Assembly (NCBI GenBank): GCA_905397405.1
Contig: CAJPVJ010000708.1
Coordinates: 1 to 21,237 of the forward strand
Length of the DNA stretch: 21,237 bases
From: Oppiella nova
Taxonomy: Eukaryota; Arthropoda; Arachnida; Sarcoptiformes; Oppiidae
Direction: 5' to 3'
The notes below the pieces were generated by a model, which had not been told where the DNA came from, did no database searches, and saw nothing but the letters and a program-made list of their open reading frames with translations. The position numbers and the translations under genes are program-made. This document shows positions 8,529 through 19,351 of the stretch, one piece after another. Every line of letters begins with the position of its first letter. The stretch's first letter is position 1.

Positions 8529-9828
8529 ATGTCTGCAATTAGTCAAACCAGTGATCCGGTTGATCCCAAAGAGCTGCCGGAGTTCTTCGATTCCTCCAAA
8601 TATGCAGACAAAGAGCTGATGGTTGAGCCACACGTTGACGAGTCGGACACCGAAGACCCCAATAATAATGATGGCGTTCCGGACGAAGAGGTGACGGCTT
8701 TCTTCAGATATATGGATAACATGTATTTCAGAGGCAGACTATACGAGAGAGGGGTCCGGATAGAGGTGTCGACGAGACTGAAGAAGAATTGGACCCGAAT
8801 TGTGAAGACAACGGAGTGAGTAATGGTTAAGAGATATCTATATATGGTTTTAATACTTGGGATCAATTGATAGCTCGTATGAGATCCGTATGACTCATAT
8901 ATTGGTTGATAATGACCACAAACATGATATGCCTGACTATGTCTTGGATGCTATGATCAAAGTTAACGGAATGATCGCTCGGGCAGACGGTATGGTATGT
9001 CAGATATGAAGTAGTTTTAGTAAAATGTGATTTTCTACTGACAGAGAAAATCAAAAAATCAAATCTCAATGAAAAACAGATTAAGAAACCATTGGATAGT
9101 CTATCGGAAAAACAAAACCAAAAACCAAATGTCAATGCAATCAATGAACCAAAAAAGGTTTAAATGAGTGCAAAGTTATTTGAATTATGAGTTAACTGTA
9201 ATAGAGTTTGTCATCTATTAGACTACCGGTGCTGACGACTTGGGCGACGAAGAACTCGAAAAACTAATCCTCAAAACCGAGAAGATGTCGCTCGCGGCCG
9301 AAACCCTGGAGGAAATGGATCCCAAACCGTGTATCAATGAATTGTTCCGGAGATACGACAAGAGATTCTTCGATGGATTGCTTCACGGGAATGATGTGGA
9401 CGTCGGATGGAGTTATCAAATGAAACGGAGTGCCGGTATTACGTACGCTGATCGGGGCGATCGACCCATTATTATACGGTTGTGTCGACGCCTACTATTT
9501 AGATCCCCGCGAAGAGATCTCGTGGAGACACTCCTCCATGAGATGATTCACGCCTGGATGTTCATACATGGCGTGGAAGGTTAGCCTGGTCATTGTTTTG
9601 ATACGATATTGTGGTTGTAATGTATTTATTGTCCACTTCTTAGAGGATAATGGAGGACATGGAAGGGTTTTCCACAAGAAAATGGATGAACTGAACCGCG
9701 AAACGGGTCTAAACATAGCCGTCGGACACAATCTTCCGGATATCGATCCCAACGATGATATGAATCGGTTTGAAAAGACGCGACAGAAGAAGTGGCACAA
9801 GACTTGTGATTATTTGCCTGCCGTTTGA
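8529..9828 (+). CDS. SprT/Spartan-like zinc metalloprotease with an N-terminal degenerate SprT repeat
   Basis: Join(8529..8815,8874..8994,9047..9157,9222..9579,9644..9828), 353 residues; all phases agree. The C-terminal half is a SprT domain: ELFRRYDKRFF, DLVETLLHEMIHAW with zinc ligands H279 and H283 and catalytic E280, then GGHG (H298) as third ligand, and LNRETGLNIAV. This is the pattern of Spartan (SPRTN), which cleaves DNA-crosslinked proteins in the nucleus. The protein ends 55 residues after the third ligand, so the p97, PCNA and ubiquitin-binding tail of Spartan is absent. Residues 57-136 align with the SprT domain almost without gaps (FFRYMDNMYFRGRL with LFRRYDKRFFDGLL; DYVLDAMIKVNG with DLVETLLHEMIH), but the HExxH position reads IKVNG. 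Residues 1-55 are acidic. Exon 3, a Lys/Asn-rich linker, is the least certain; two adjacent genes are possible. Confidence 0.78.
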
Positions 9829-10507
9829 ATATTTGTATGAATTTATGAATTAATATAAATTTGTACCTAATTTATACCGTAATTAATGCATTGAAATAAT
9901 AGAAAATATCTGAACTTATTGACAAATTATTAATAAAATTAATCTTTTCGAAAATATACATAAAGTATATAAAAAGGGAAACATTTTCAAAATACTATAA
10001 TTACAAAAGTATTAATCTGATTAATATAAGTATTTATAAATATTCAATGATGAGTCCCTATAAGGAATCGGTAATCACTTAATAATTAATAAAATTGAAA
10101 ATATTTCTCAATTTTTATAATTACTATTCAAATGCACTCATAATTAGTTAGCAATGAGTAGAGATAAATTATTAAATATGAGTATATTTTAGTATTAGTA
10201 AAACATTTGTATGATTTGGTCGATTAGTCGGTTTGTAAATCACATTTCAATACAACATAGACTTGAAATCAAAGGGAATTATTAAAAATAATTAAACAAT
10301 AATTGTTACCAAGGTTCAGTACTATGAATGCGATACAGCATATAACGTTCAATAATACCAATAGATTTGCATTATTTTCTAACAAAATTCAAATATCATT
10401 TCAATAAAACGAATTCATTGATAGGTTAAAAATTTGTAAATTAAAATCTTACATATTAAACAATTTATTTGTTTGATTTAATATAAAACACGGAATATTC
10501 TGCAGTA
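9829..10507. other. Intergenic, AT-rich
   Basis: No gene seen. It contains the orphan copy of the SprT upstream region (about 10056-10260) and the promoter side of H3. A TATAAAA at 10482 is only 20 bp before the H3 ATG, too close for a usual TATA box. Confidence 0.5.
10056..10260 (+). repeat. Orphan duplicate of the SprT-gene upstream region
   Basis: Same-strand match to about 8290-8500: CTCATAATTAGTTAGCAATG differs by one base from its partner, and further blocks (ACATTTGTATG, GGTCGAT, CACATTTC) recur in the same order with small gaps. No SprT coding sequence follows; H3 does. It may be the relic of a second SprT gene copy. Confidence 0.55.
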
Positions 10508-12084
10508 ATGTATTGGCTATTGAAACAAACACTTAGCAAAACACCGCTAATGACAGCCATTAGTGCGACAATTGGTGTGAATTATTGGCTTAAAAGTTAC
10601 CCAAAAGTGAGCAAACAATTGATGATAAACATCGATACGAGGCGTGTGTTTGAGCTACGAATGGCTCATATGATAGACACCAAAGATGTCTATGAAAATG
10701 CCTTCAAGAGTATAATATACTTAATGGCCTACAAATGGACTCAACCCAATGGGAAAAGGATCAACAAAACGGGTATTGGGATCGTAACCAATAACCCGGG
10801 ATATATAGTCACCTGCGCTCACAATGTAGAGGCTGATGTGTCGACTCCTGTAACCATTAAACTGTTTGTAGAGCGTCGGGACCTTATGGGGAAGTCCTAT
10901 CGTATTGGAAACATATTAGTATACGAGGGATATATCGCTTATATGGAGCCAGAGATAGACTGTGCGCTCATACGACTGCCCACCAAACAGCTGGCCCACA
11001 ATATGTCGACCACTTTCTCTAATACTGGTGTACAAGTAGGCCAACCCGTGGTGACTGTCGGTAATTATGAGATAAAGTACTTTATATGCGATGGTATCGT
11101 CCAATGTGTGGACCGGGAGGTCGGGTCCATAGCTCGCGACGATTATCGTATTTGGGATGATATACTGGAACCGAGTAATCGGGATATTATGCACAACTGT
11201 CCCACTTACCCGGGCTTTTCCGGGTGTGCGGTGTTTAATATGGATGGACGGGTAGTTGGTATGCATTGGGGCGGAAATGCAAAGTTTGGCGATAAATATG
11301 CCGTTCCTATGAATACATTAAATGGTTTGCATTTTCATTGATTATTAAAATCAGTGATCGCACTATCAGTTCATATATTGAGATATTTTTAATAATTTCT
11401 TAAGTTTTCATTGAAAGAGGGATTGCTTTCGACAGACGACACGAAAATGCAATGAATGTCAACGCCGTTGAAGAGAGACACCAACGGACTGTCCAACGAT
11501 CTCTGGGTTTATGCGTCCGTCAGAGACAACGGAATCTTAATCTCGAAGTCTATGTTTGGGATCAGGAGATGGGGAACCGGGTGTGTGTCGGGTAAGAGAA
11601 GAGAGACACCAACGGACTGTCCAACGATCTCTGGGTTTATGCGTCCGTCAGAGACAACGGAATCTTAATCTCGAAGTCTATGTTTGGGATCAGGAGATGG
11701 GGAACCGGGTGTGTGTCGGGTAAGAGTATACAGTATACTGTTTATTACTATATTGTATGCAAACCAATTGTATTGCATGTGTTGTTTTAATAACTAACAG
11801 CTATTTTTGTTACATTTATGATTATTGTTGAATCCATATATTGATCAATCGATGGCTTAAAATCCATTTCCCTTTTCAGTGAAAACCAACTCATGAGGAA
11901 TGATGTGATCGCAGAAGTCAATGGAAATGCAGTCAATTCGGTGGAAATGCTGAGACAATTGATAACTGAGACAAACACTGAAACTGTTGACTTAACTGTC
12001 CGTCGCCTCAATGATAATAGCGATGAATACAATACATTTCCCCTTACAGTCAAACCTGAGCCCAAAACACGCTTTTTAATATGA
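10508..12084 (+). CDS. H3: HtrA2-like serine protease with PDZ domain, internal exon duplication
   Basis: Join(10508..11324,11405..11591,11880..12084), 402 residues, phases 1 and 2. N-terminal anchor as in the other copies; H105 (TCAH), D151 (EIDCALIRL) and S238 in GFSGCAVF, so the residue after Ser-Gly is Cys. The PDZ has RSLGLCV and MRNDVIAEVNG. Exon 2 is odd: its last part with its GTAAG donor is repeated at once (11599-11726), so the transcript has two identical donor sites. Using the second without removing the first would bring an in-frame TAA, so I take the first donor. The repeated piece lacks its own acceptor and would be spliced out as part of intron 2. Catalytic residues are intact. 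Confidence 0.82.
11471..11726 (+). repeat. Tandem 128-bp duplication of exon 2 and its donor
   Basis: Two copies, 11471-11598 and 11599-11726, start at AAGAGAGACACC and run through the GTAAGAG donor; I see no difference between them. The identity means a very recent event or an assembly error. Confidence 0.85.
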
Positions 12085-12114
12085 TTTATGATTGTATTTC
12101 TAAAACCAATTGAG

Positions 12115-12950
12115 AAGAGAGACACCAACGGACTGTCCAACGATCTCTGGGTTTATGCGTCCGTCAGAGACAACGGAATCTTAATCTCGAAGTCTATGTT
12201 TGGGATCAGGAGATGGGGAACCGGGTGTGTGTCGGGTAAGTGTATACAGTATACTGTTTATTACTATATTGTATGCAAACCAATTGTATTGCATGTGTTG
12301 TTTTAATAACTGAGAGTTATTTTTGTTACATTTATGATTATTGTTGAATCCATGTACTGATCAGTCGATGGCTTAAAATCCATTTCCCTTTTCAGTGAAA
12401 ACCAACTCATGAGGAATGATGTGATCGCAGAAGTCAATGGAAATGCAGTTAATTCGGTGGAAATGCTGAGACAATTGATAACTGAGACAAACACTGAAAC
12501 CCAACTGAATTGACAGGCAGCGGAGTTACTATTATCGCTACTTATGTTATGTAAAGGGGAATGTCAGTTTGGACTCGGGTTTTGTGCGAAAAATTATACT
12601 AAATACTAACATAAAGATTTTGGTTAACAAATTATAATAAATTATTTAATGTATTAAAGTCTTATTAAGAGGATTACATTAATTCAATAGTATAACAAAA
12701 TTATTAGTTTCATTTTAGCAATGTGCACCATACCAACAAACATTGACAACTCTTAAATTATTTAATTGTAATTTTTTTAAAACAATTACTAAGAAACTAA
12801 ATTTTTAGTAATTTCTATGCACCTTGCTATTTCTAATTCTAATTACTGTGTATTTAGTGTTCCCAAATCCAAAAATCAAATTCCTTGAGAATCCTTAGTT
12901 TTAAACAAACAAACCTGAGCTAAACAATTGTATCTCAATATGATTTATAT
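12115..12950 (+). pseudogene. Third partial copy of H3 exons 2-3
   Basis: From 12115 the end of exon 2 occurs again, 516 bp after the copy at 11599, followed by intron 2 (about 97% alike) and exon 3 from the CAG acceptor at about 12394. Exon 3 matches up to about 12500 (CACTGAAAC) and then changes to unrelated sequence. A decayed version of its end (AAACCTGAG, later ATATGATTTATA) reappears near 12910-12945. It has no protease exon and no acceptor before exon 2, so it is a non-functional duplicate. It sits in what was the 3' flank of H3. Confidence 0.75.
12503..12909. other. Unrelated segment replacing the middle of the duplicated exon 3
   Basis: About 400 bp with a relatively GC-rich first 100 bp (GACAGGCAGCGGAG) and an AT-rich remainder. 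It replaces roughly 70 bp of exon 3. I see no terminal inverted repeats, target duplication or coding frame, and do not recognise it. Confidence 0.5.
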
Positions 12951-13230
12951 TATAAATGAAACGATTTTGAAATTATAAATCTATTGAATTATTGATCAAA
13001 AATATTATTAATAACTTCTAAACCGAATTAAGTTATAAATTATAATTATGTATTAAAAATTGTTCAGTTTTCATAATAATGAATTTGTATCATTTGGCTG
13101 GTAAGTAGTAATTACTATAAATTTTATAGTATAAAACCTCGAGCAATGAACACGATTTACAAATTCAAAAATCCATGCAATTATCTATTCACTAAAATTG
13201 ATATTTAAACTAAAGGGCAAATATTTGTGT
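12951..13230. other. AT-rich upstream region of H4
   Basis: No gene seen. It holds the 5' flank of H4; the inverted-repeat arm can be followed from 13231 only because the right arm ends with the window. Confidence 0.5.
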
Positions 13231-13242
13231 ACTATTTTCCAA

Positions 13243-14712
13243 ATGTATAAACTATTGACACAATCTATTCGCAAAAGTCCACAAATCGTAACCATTTGTG
13301 CGACAATTGGTGCGAATTATTGGCACAAAAGACACCCAAAAGTGAGCAAACAATTGACGGCAAACATCGATACTAACCACAAGTTTATGTTACGAATGGC
13401 TCACATGAATGGCACTGATCAGGACCATTACATCTACAGAATAGCCTGGACTCAAATAGTATTCATAAACTCATTCAGTTACATGAAGGCTACAATTAAG
13501 CCAGGGTCAACTGGTTTGCTAAACGGCAACGGTATAGGGATCGTGACCTATGACCCCCAATACATAGTGACCTGCGCTCACGTTATACAATCAGATGTGT
13601 CAACCCCTGTAACCATTACACTGTTTACGCCCAATACTGATCAAGTGATCAGGGTGTCTGCGAGTAAGGCATTCACCCTACAGGGATATGTAGCTTATAT
13701 GGACCCGGCTATAGACTGCGCCCTAATACGACTGTCCGCTGAATTTGCGCACAATAAGATCCCTGTTCCCTGAATCCGGTGTCAAAGTAGGCCAACCCGT
13801 AATGTGTGTGGGGAGTCATAGAATATCCTATTGTATAGCCGATGGTGTCGTACAATCGCTGGACAGGCCGTTCTGCACCTGTAGCCGAGGCAATCATTGC
13901 ATACAAACCTCTGTTCACAGTCTGGACAGTCTGTATACTATGCACACCTGTCCCACATATGTGGGCTTTTCCGGGGGTGCGGTGTTTGACACGGACGGAC
14001 AGGTAGTTGCTATGAATTCTGGTGGAGATCAGATGCTTCGTGAGAAATACGCCGTTCCTTACCATACGTTAAAAGGTTTGATTACATCTTGTGATCGCAC
14101 ATCAGATCATATAATATGAGATGTTTTTACCATTTCTTTAGATTTCATTGACAGAGGAATTGAATCACAAAAATCCGACGAAATAGCGTTGAAAGCGAGG
14201 TATGAATTGACAGCCCAGGTATCTTTGGGTTTATTACTGGTACCATTGGATAAGAAAATAAAGGAACTCCTATTTAGTGGTAGTATAGGGAAAGCACAGT
14301 TCGCCAATGTATTTGATGGTGGTGTCGTTGTCTGGGATCAGGTGTGTGGGAATCGGGTGGGTGTCGGGTAAGTGTCTATACATTTATAGCTATCTATTTG
14401 AATGCAAACCATTTGTATTGCAAATATTTTCTTAATGATTATCCGTTAATTGCATATTAATTGTGACTATTATTTGGTAATCAATGTAATGAAAATCAAA
14501 TCCATTTCCCATTCAGTGATATCGTACTCAAGAAAAACGATGTGATCACAGAAGTGAACAATGAGCCAGTTCATTCACTGGAAATGTTCAGACAAATGAT
14601 TGAACAGCCTGGTCATTTAGAGTTAACTGTTTATCGACTCACACCTGATCTTAAAACTGAAAGCTTTTCCCTATCCGTCAAACTTGAGGCTAAAGACTGT
14701 TACTTAATATGA
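13243..14712 (+). pseudogene. H4: HtrA2-like protease copy with a frame break
   Basis: Exons 13243-14075, 14142-14367 and 14517-14712 match the minus-strand H4' copy. Exon 1 is 833 nt against 841 in H4': a net loss of 8 nt near 13763, after HNK, shifts the frame and stops it at once (NKIPVP then TGA). His and Asp of the triad lie before the break, the GFSGGAVF serine after it. Splice sites, linker, SLGLLL loop and PDZ core (KNDVITEVNN) remain intact. Either a young pseudogene or an assembly or sequencing error; the otherwise clean remainder favours a recent change. Confidence 0.8.
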
Positions 14713-15084
14713 TTACAACTTTTGATCGCTTGAGTGACTAATTGAATTGTAGATTATCTTACGATTACTTTTATACTGTATTCAAATTTGCATATTTATA
14801 AATAATCTATTTTTGAGTATTATGTTTATTAACCAGTGAATACTGTAGTTTCCTATTAATTATTTTACATGGATATGTCTCACAATAATTTATGATAGTT
14901 TTTGTGTATTATAATAATTATTTTAAAAATCATTTTCATGGTCTCGTTCAATAATAGAGTTTAACTTTTATTTGCAAAATTCAAATTAACTCTAATCAGT
15001 ACTTAAAGTACAGTAATTGAGTTACTGAATCTCAATACTGGAAATTAATTGATAATTTTATATTACAAATTATATCAAATAGTT
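14713..15084. other. Intergenic between H4 and H5
   Basis: AT-rich with no gene. It is about 95% like 19352-19719 of the right arm, with a short deletion on the right, which makes it a useful neutral gauge of arm divergence. Confidence 0.6.
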
Positions 15085-16427
15085 ATGTTCAGACTATTGA
15101 TACAAACAGTTGGTAAATGTCCACTCATAATAACCATTTGTGGGGCAATTGGTGTGAATTATTGGCGCAAAAATCAGGATACGAGCCGTGAGTTTGGGCT
15201 ACGAATGGCTCACATGAAAGACATCCAAATAGACATCAATTATATCTACAGACATACCATCAATAGTATCGTAAGTGTTACCGCATATTCAAGCACTGAG
15301 ACGGGAACGGGATTACGAAAAAGCACCAGGGGCGTAGGGATCGTTACTAATAACCCGGAATATATCATCACCTGTAGCCACATAATACCCGCTCAACCCT
15401 CAGCCTCTGTAACTGTCAGACTGTATGTCCCGCACAGGGATGGTGTGGTCCGGGAGTCTAAAAATGTTATATACAAATGTGACGGATATGTAGCGTATAT
15501 GGAGCCGGAGATAGACTGCGCTCTTATACGACTTTCCCATCCTATGCCGCCTCGTATGGTCAGCCGATTCGGGTCGACCCTAAAACAAGGGGAACGGATG
15601 TTAAGTGTGGGTACTTATGGTATTAAGTATTGTTTAGGCGATGGTATCGTACAGTCTATCGATAGGCCCACGGGTTCTATGGTTGCGGACTGTTATGTAG
15701 TTTTTGATACCTGTCAGGACGAAACTAATGAACGCGTATCGCATACCTGTCCACAATATGGCGGTTATTCCGGGGGTCCGTTGCTTAATATGAATGGAGA
15801 TATAGTGGGTATGAATTGGGGAGGAATTAATGGTAACGACGAGAACAGTACAGTTCCTAACCATGTGTTGAAAGGTATGCCTATTTTTATTGATTATAAC
15901 TCTCTGTCCTTATATTGAGATGTTTTTATCATTTCTTAAGCTTTCATTCAAAGAGGAATTGATTCACAAAACAGAGACCAAAATGAGTTGAAAGCCATTG
16001 AAGCGAGACATGAATTGTCGGGACAGCGATCTTTGGGTCTATTAGTCGTACCGATGAACCAAAGAGTGGTAAACAACCGGTTCAGTGATACCCAACTGAA
16101 AGTGATTACTTCATAGGAGTGTTGTCGTCTGGGATCAAGTCATTGGGAACCGTATGGGTGTCGGGTATGGGTGTATATTTACGATGGTTACTGTAATTAC
16201 TACAATTCCAATCCATTTCCCATGGATTCAGTCTTAACCAACTCATGAGGTATGATGTGATCACTCGAGTCAATGCAAATCCGGTCAATACGGCTGAAAA
16301 GTTCAGGGAAACTGTGGACAGATCTGAACACGTGTTCCTAACTGTCCATCGGGTGGAACCTAATGGTCGCATACATATCTTTCCCCTAACAGTCATACCC
16401 GACACCAAAAACCTTTCCTTAATATAG
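15085..16427 (+). pseudogene. H5: HtrA2-like protease copy with a frame break in exon 2
   Basis: Exons 15085-15874, 15941-16164 and 16232-16427. Exon 1 is fully open with His in TCSH, Asp in EIDCALIRL and Ser in GYSGGPLLN, nearest to canonical GNSGGPL. Exon 2 is 224 nt against 238 in H5': 14 nt are missing after TQLK, so the frame ends within five codons (VITS then TAG), before the rest of the PDZ. A protein made from it would be a protease with only the start of the PDZ. Exon 3 (MRYDVITRVNA core) remains open. The protein part of exon 1 is about 93% identical to H5'. Confidence 0.8.
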
Positions 16428-16680
16428 CGTTTCATACAGTTTTCTTAACATATTTTCGTTTATTATAAGATAATACGGAATTTTATGTTTGTTTTAAAAT
16501 TTAAATCCATAATAAAATACTTTGACTGAAAATCGTGTTCAATAAATCACTTGTTTGTATCGCGAGTTTGTATTTTTAAATTGATTACAAAATTCTGTTA
16601 CAACTTATAATCAGATATTAAAAACGGTAGACAATTGTATTCTTAGTGCTATTCAATTTAACAATTTAAACATCAAGGAC

Positions 16681-17094
16681 ATGGATCAAATTATGGGCAC
16701 AAATGTTTGCAATTCATTTATAATGAAGAATTTGTCGCTCATTGTTATTGGCGTTTATTTGAATACTTTGGGGTATGAAATGACAATTATAGCTACATTT
16801 TCAATATCTATTTATGTGAACAGTTGGACAGTCGTATTGGCAGATGTAGTGACACCCAAACATGAGTATGTCATCTCTGACGGCGCTCTTATAGCTCACA
16901 GTTTTATTAATATCATTGAAGTGGTCATATGTTGCGGTTGTCTGGCATTCATTGTATCCATGATTCTCAATGGCGTCGAGAGGAGTGCCAAAAAGCGGTC
17001 AAACCAACTGCCAGTTGTGGTTCAAACACCTGTCCAACCCTCACAACTCCCTCAACCCCCTCAACCCACTTCACTACCCGTTATAAAGCGTTGA
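16681..17094 (+). CDS. Small membrane protein of unknown function with proline-rich tail
   Basis: 137 residues from ATG to TGA, no intron needed. Two hydrophobic stretches stand out, about residues 17-47 (could be one or two spans, LSLIVIGVYL and MTIIATFSISIYV) and about 80-101 (FINIIEVVICCGCLAFIV). They are followed by a basic cluster (RSAKKR) and a tail rich in Pro and Gln. Basic residues after the last span suggest a cytosolic tail. I recognise no family. It follows H5 on the same strand by 253 bp. The first 98 residues are repeated without change in the right arm. The coding call rests on length, hydrophobic pattern and identity between arms. Confidence 0.55.
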   Translation: MDQIMGTNVCNSFIMKNLSLIVIGVYLNTLGYEMTIIATFSISIYVNSWTVVLADVVTPKHEYVISDGALIAHSFINIIEVVICCGCLAFIVSMILNGVERSAKKRSNQLPVVVQTPVQPSQLPQPPQPTSLPVIKR

Positions 17095-17453
17095 TAAGAT
17101 TTGTTAGAAAATCCAAATTTCATTCAATTGTCATTTTCATATTATTTATATCATATTAAATATGAAAATTTTTTATTTTAGTCCTATTTTGTTGTAGGTT
17201 AACCGGGAAGACCTAATTCTTGTAAATTTATAAATCAATATTTTTTAAAATAATAGATAAACAATGGACTTCTTTGGCTTCTTTAACCGGGAAGCCCGAC
17301 CCGACCCTCTATGCCTCTATGGACTTAACTTATAATTAGATGTCCTGTCACTGATTAATAAAATAAGTTATTCAAACTAAACACTTAACTAACTTCTACA
17401 AAAATACCTGTATTATTGAGATACAATACTATATGATTTGGATGATTCAATTN
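17095..17453. other. Spacer between the inverted-repeat arms, with one N
   Basis: No gene seen. The spacer proper begins at 16975, inside the small membrane gene. It contains TTAACCGGGAAG twice (17199-17210 and 17283-17294), the second followed by a short GC-rich stretch. The only ambiguous base of the window, N at 17453, sits exactly where the right arm begins. Confidence 0.7.
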
Positions 17454-17747
17454 GCCATTGAGAATCATGGATACAATGAATGCCAGACAACCGCAACATA
17501 TGACCACTTCAATGATATTAATAAAACTGTGAGCTATAAGAGCGCCGTCAGAGATGACATACTCATGTTTGGGTGTCACTACATCTGCCAATACGACTGT
17601 CCAACTGTTCACATAAATAGATATTGAAAATGTAGCTATAATTGTCATTTCATACCCCAAAGTATTCAAATAAACGCCAATAACAATGAGCGACAAATTC
17701 TTCATTATAAATGAATTGCAAACATTTGTGCCCATAATTTGATCCAT
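17454..17747 (-). pseudogene. Truncated twin of the small membrane protein gene
   Basis: The 98 codons from ATG (17747) to MILNG are identical in sequence to 16681-16974. At the N the similarity ends, and the frame runs into unrelated sequence to a stop at about 17385. The basic cluster and Pro-rich tail are lost. Its edge coincides with the assembly ambiguity, so the truncation may be artificial. Confidence 0.65.
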
Positions 17748-18000
17748 GTCCTTGATGTTTAAATTGTTAAATTGAATAGCACTAAGAATACAATTGTCTA
17801 CCGTTTTTAATATCTGATTATAAGTTGTAACAGAATTTTGTAATCAATTTAAAAATACAAACTCGCGATACAAACAAGTGATTTATTGAACACGATTTTC
17901 AGTCAAAGTATTTTATTATAGATTAAAATTTTAAAACAAACATAAAATTCCGTATTATCTTATAATAAACTAAAATATGTTAAGAAAACTGTATGAAACG

Positions 18001-19351
18001 CTATATTAAGGAAAAGTTTTTGGTGTCGGGTATGACTGTTAGGGGAAAGATATGTATGCGACCATTAGGTTCCACCCGATGGACAGTTAGGAACACGTGT
18101 TCAGATTTGTCCACAGTTTCCCTGAACTTTTCAGCCGTATTGACCGGATTTGCATTGACTCGAGTGATCACATCATACCTCATGAGTTGGTTAAGACTGA
18201 ATCCATGGGAAATGGATTGGAATTGTAGTCATTACAGTAACCATCGTGAATATACACTCTTACCCGACACCCATACTGTTCCCAATGACTTGATCCCAGA
18301 CCACAACACTCCTATGAAGTAATCCAGTGGCGAAATGCTGTTTTAGTTGGGTATCACTGAACCGGTTGTTTACCACTCTTTGGTTCATCGGTACGACTAA
18401 TAGACCCAAAGATCGCTGTCCCGACAATTCATGTCTCGCTTCAATGGCTTTCAACTCATTTTGGTCTCTGTTTTGTGAATCAATTCCTCTTTGAATGAAA
18501 GCTTAAGAAATGATAAAAACATCTCATTATATGGACAGATAATCAATAAAAATAGGCATACCTTTCAACACATGGTTAGGAACTGTACTGTTCTCGTCGT
18601 TACCATTAATTCCTCCCCAATTCATACCCACTATTTCTCCATTCATGTTAAGCAACGGACCCCCGGAATAACCGCCATATTGTGGACAGGTATGCGCTAC
18701 GCGTTCATTAGTCCCGTCCTGACAGGTATCAAAAACTACATAACAGTCCGCAACCATAGAATCCGTGGGCCTATCGATAGACTGTACGATACCATCGCCT
18801 AAACAATACTTAATACCATAAGTACCCACACTTAACACCCGTTCCCCTTGTTTTAGGGTCGACCCGAATCGGCTGACCATACGGGGCGGCATAGGATGGG
18901 AAAGTCGTATAAGAGCGCAGTCTATCTCCGGCTCCATATACGCTACATATCCGACACATTTGTATATAACATTTTTGGACTCCCGGACCACACCATCCCT
19001 GTGCGGGACATACAGTCTGACAGTTACAGAGGCTGAGTGTTGAGCGGGTATTATGTGGCTACAGGTGACTATATATTCTGGGTTATTAGTAACGATTCCT
19101 ACGCCCCTGGTGCTTTTTCGTAATCCCGTTCCCGTCTCAGTGTTTGAATAGGCGGCAACCCTTACGATACTATTGATGGTATGTCTGTAGATATAATTGA
19201 TGTCTATTTGGGTGTCTTTCATGTGAGCCATTCGTAACCCAAACTTACGGCTGATATCGTGATTTTTGCGCCAATAATTCACACCAATTGCCCCACAAAT
19301 GGTTATTATGAGTGGACTTTTACTAACTGTTTGTATCAATAGTCTGAACAT
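18001..19351 (-). CDS. H5': HtrA2-like serine protease with PDZ domain, intact
   Basis: Complement(join(18001..18196,18264..18501,18562..19351)), 407 residues, phases 1 and 2. N-terminal basic/hydrophobic anchor (about residues 12-26), H99 (TCSH), D144 (EIDCALIRL), S229 in GYSGGPLLN. The region before the protease core is about 11 residues shorter than in H1. The linker is followed by RSLGLLVV (PDZ loop) and, from exon 3, MRYDVITRVNANPVN. The frame stays open where H5 is interrupted. It lies downstream of H4' on the same strand, 368 bp from its stop, the same order as H4-H5 in the left arm. Confidence 0.88.

Larger units (their letters stand above)
13231..16974. repeat. Left arm of large inverted repeat
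   Basis: This arm, with H4, H5 and the small membrane gene, matches the reverse complement of 17454-21237. The inner 466 bp or so (16509-16974) are identical by eye. The next 80 bp hold three differences, and the H4-H5 intergenic stretch differs by about 4-5%. The arm stops at 16974 against the N at 17453. The true outer end is not visible. Confidence 0.9.

Noticed and set aside
11456-11668. A 70-codon plus-strand frame across the H3 exon 2 duplication
   Set aside because: It is an out-of-frame reading of the duplicated exon; the true frame is fixed by phase from exon 1 and by the RSLGL motif.
16106-16435. Antisense 109-codon frames over the PDZ exon of H5 and H5' (also 17993-18322)
   Set aside because: Both are mirror images of exon 3, which encodes the conserved DVITRVN PDZ core on the opposite strand.
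17199-17294. TTAACCGGGAAG occurring twice in the spacer, as ends of a mobile element
   Set aside because: Same orientation, 84 bp apart, no coding sequence between and no target duplication seen; too little to call.
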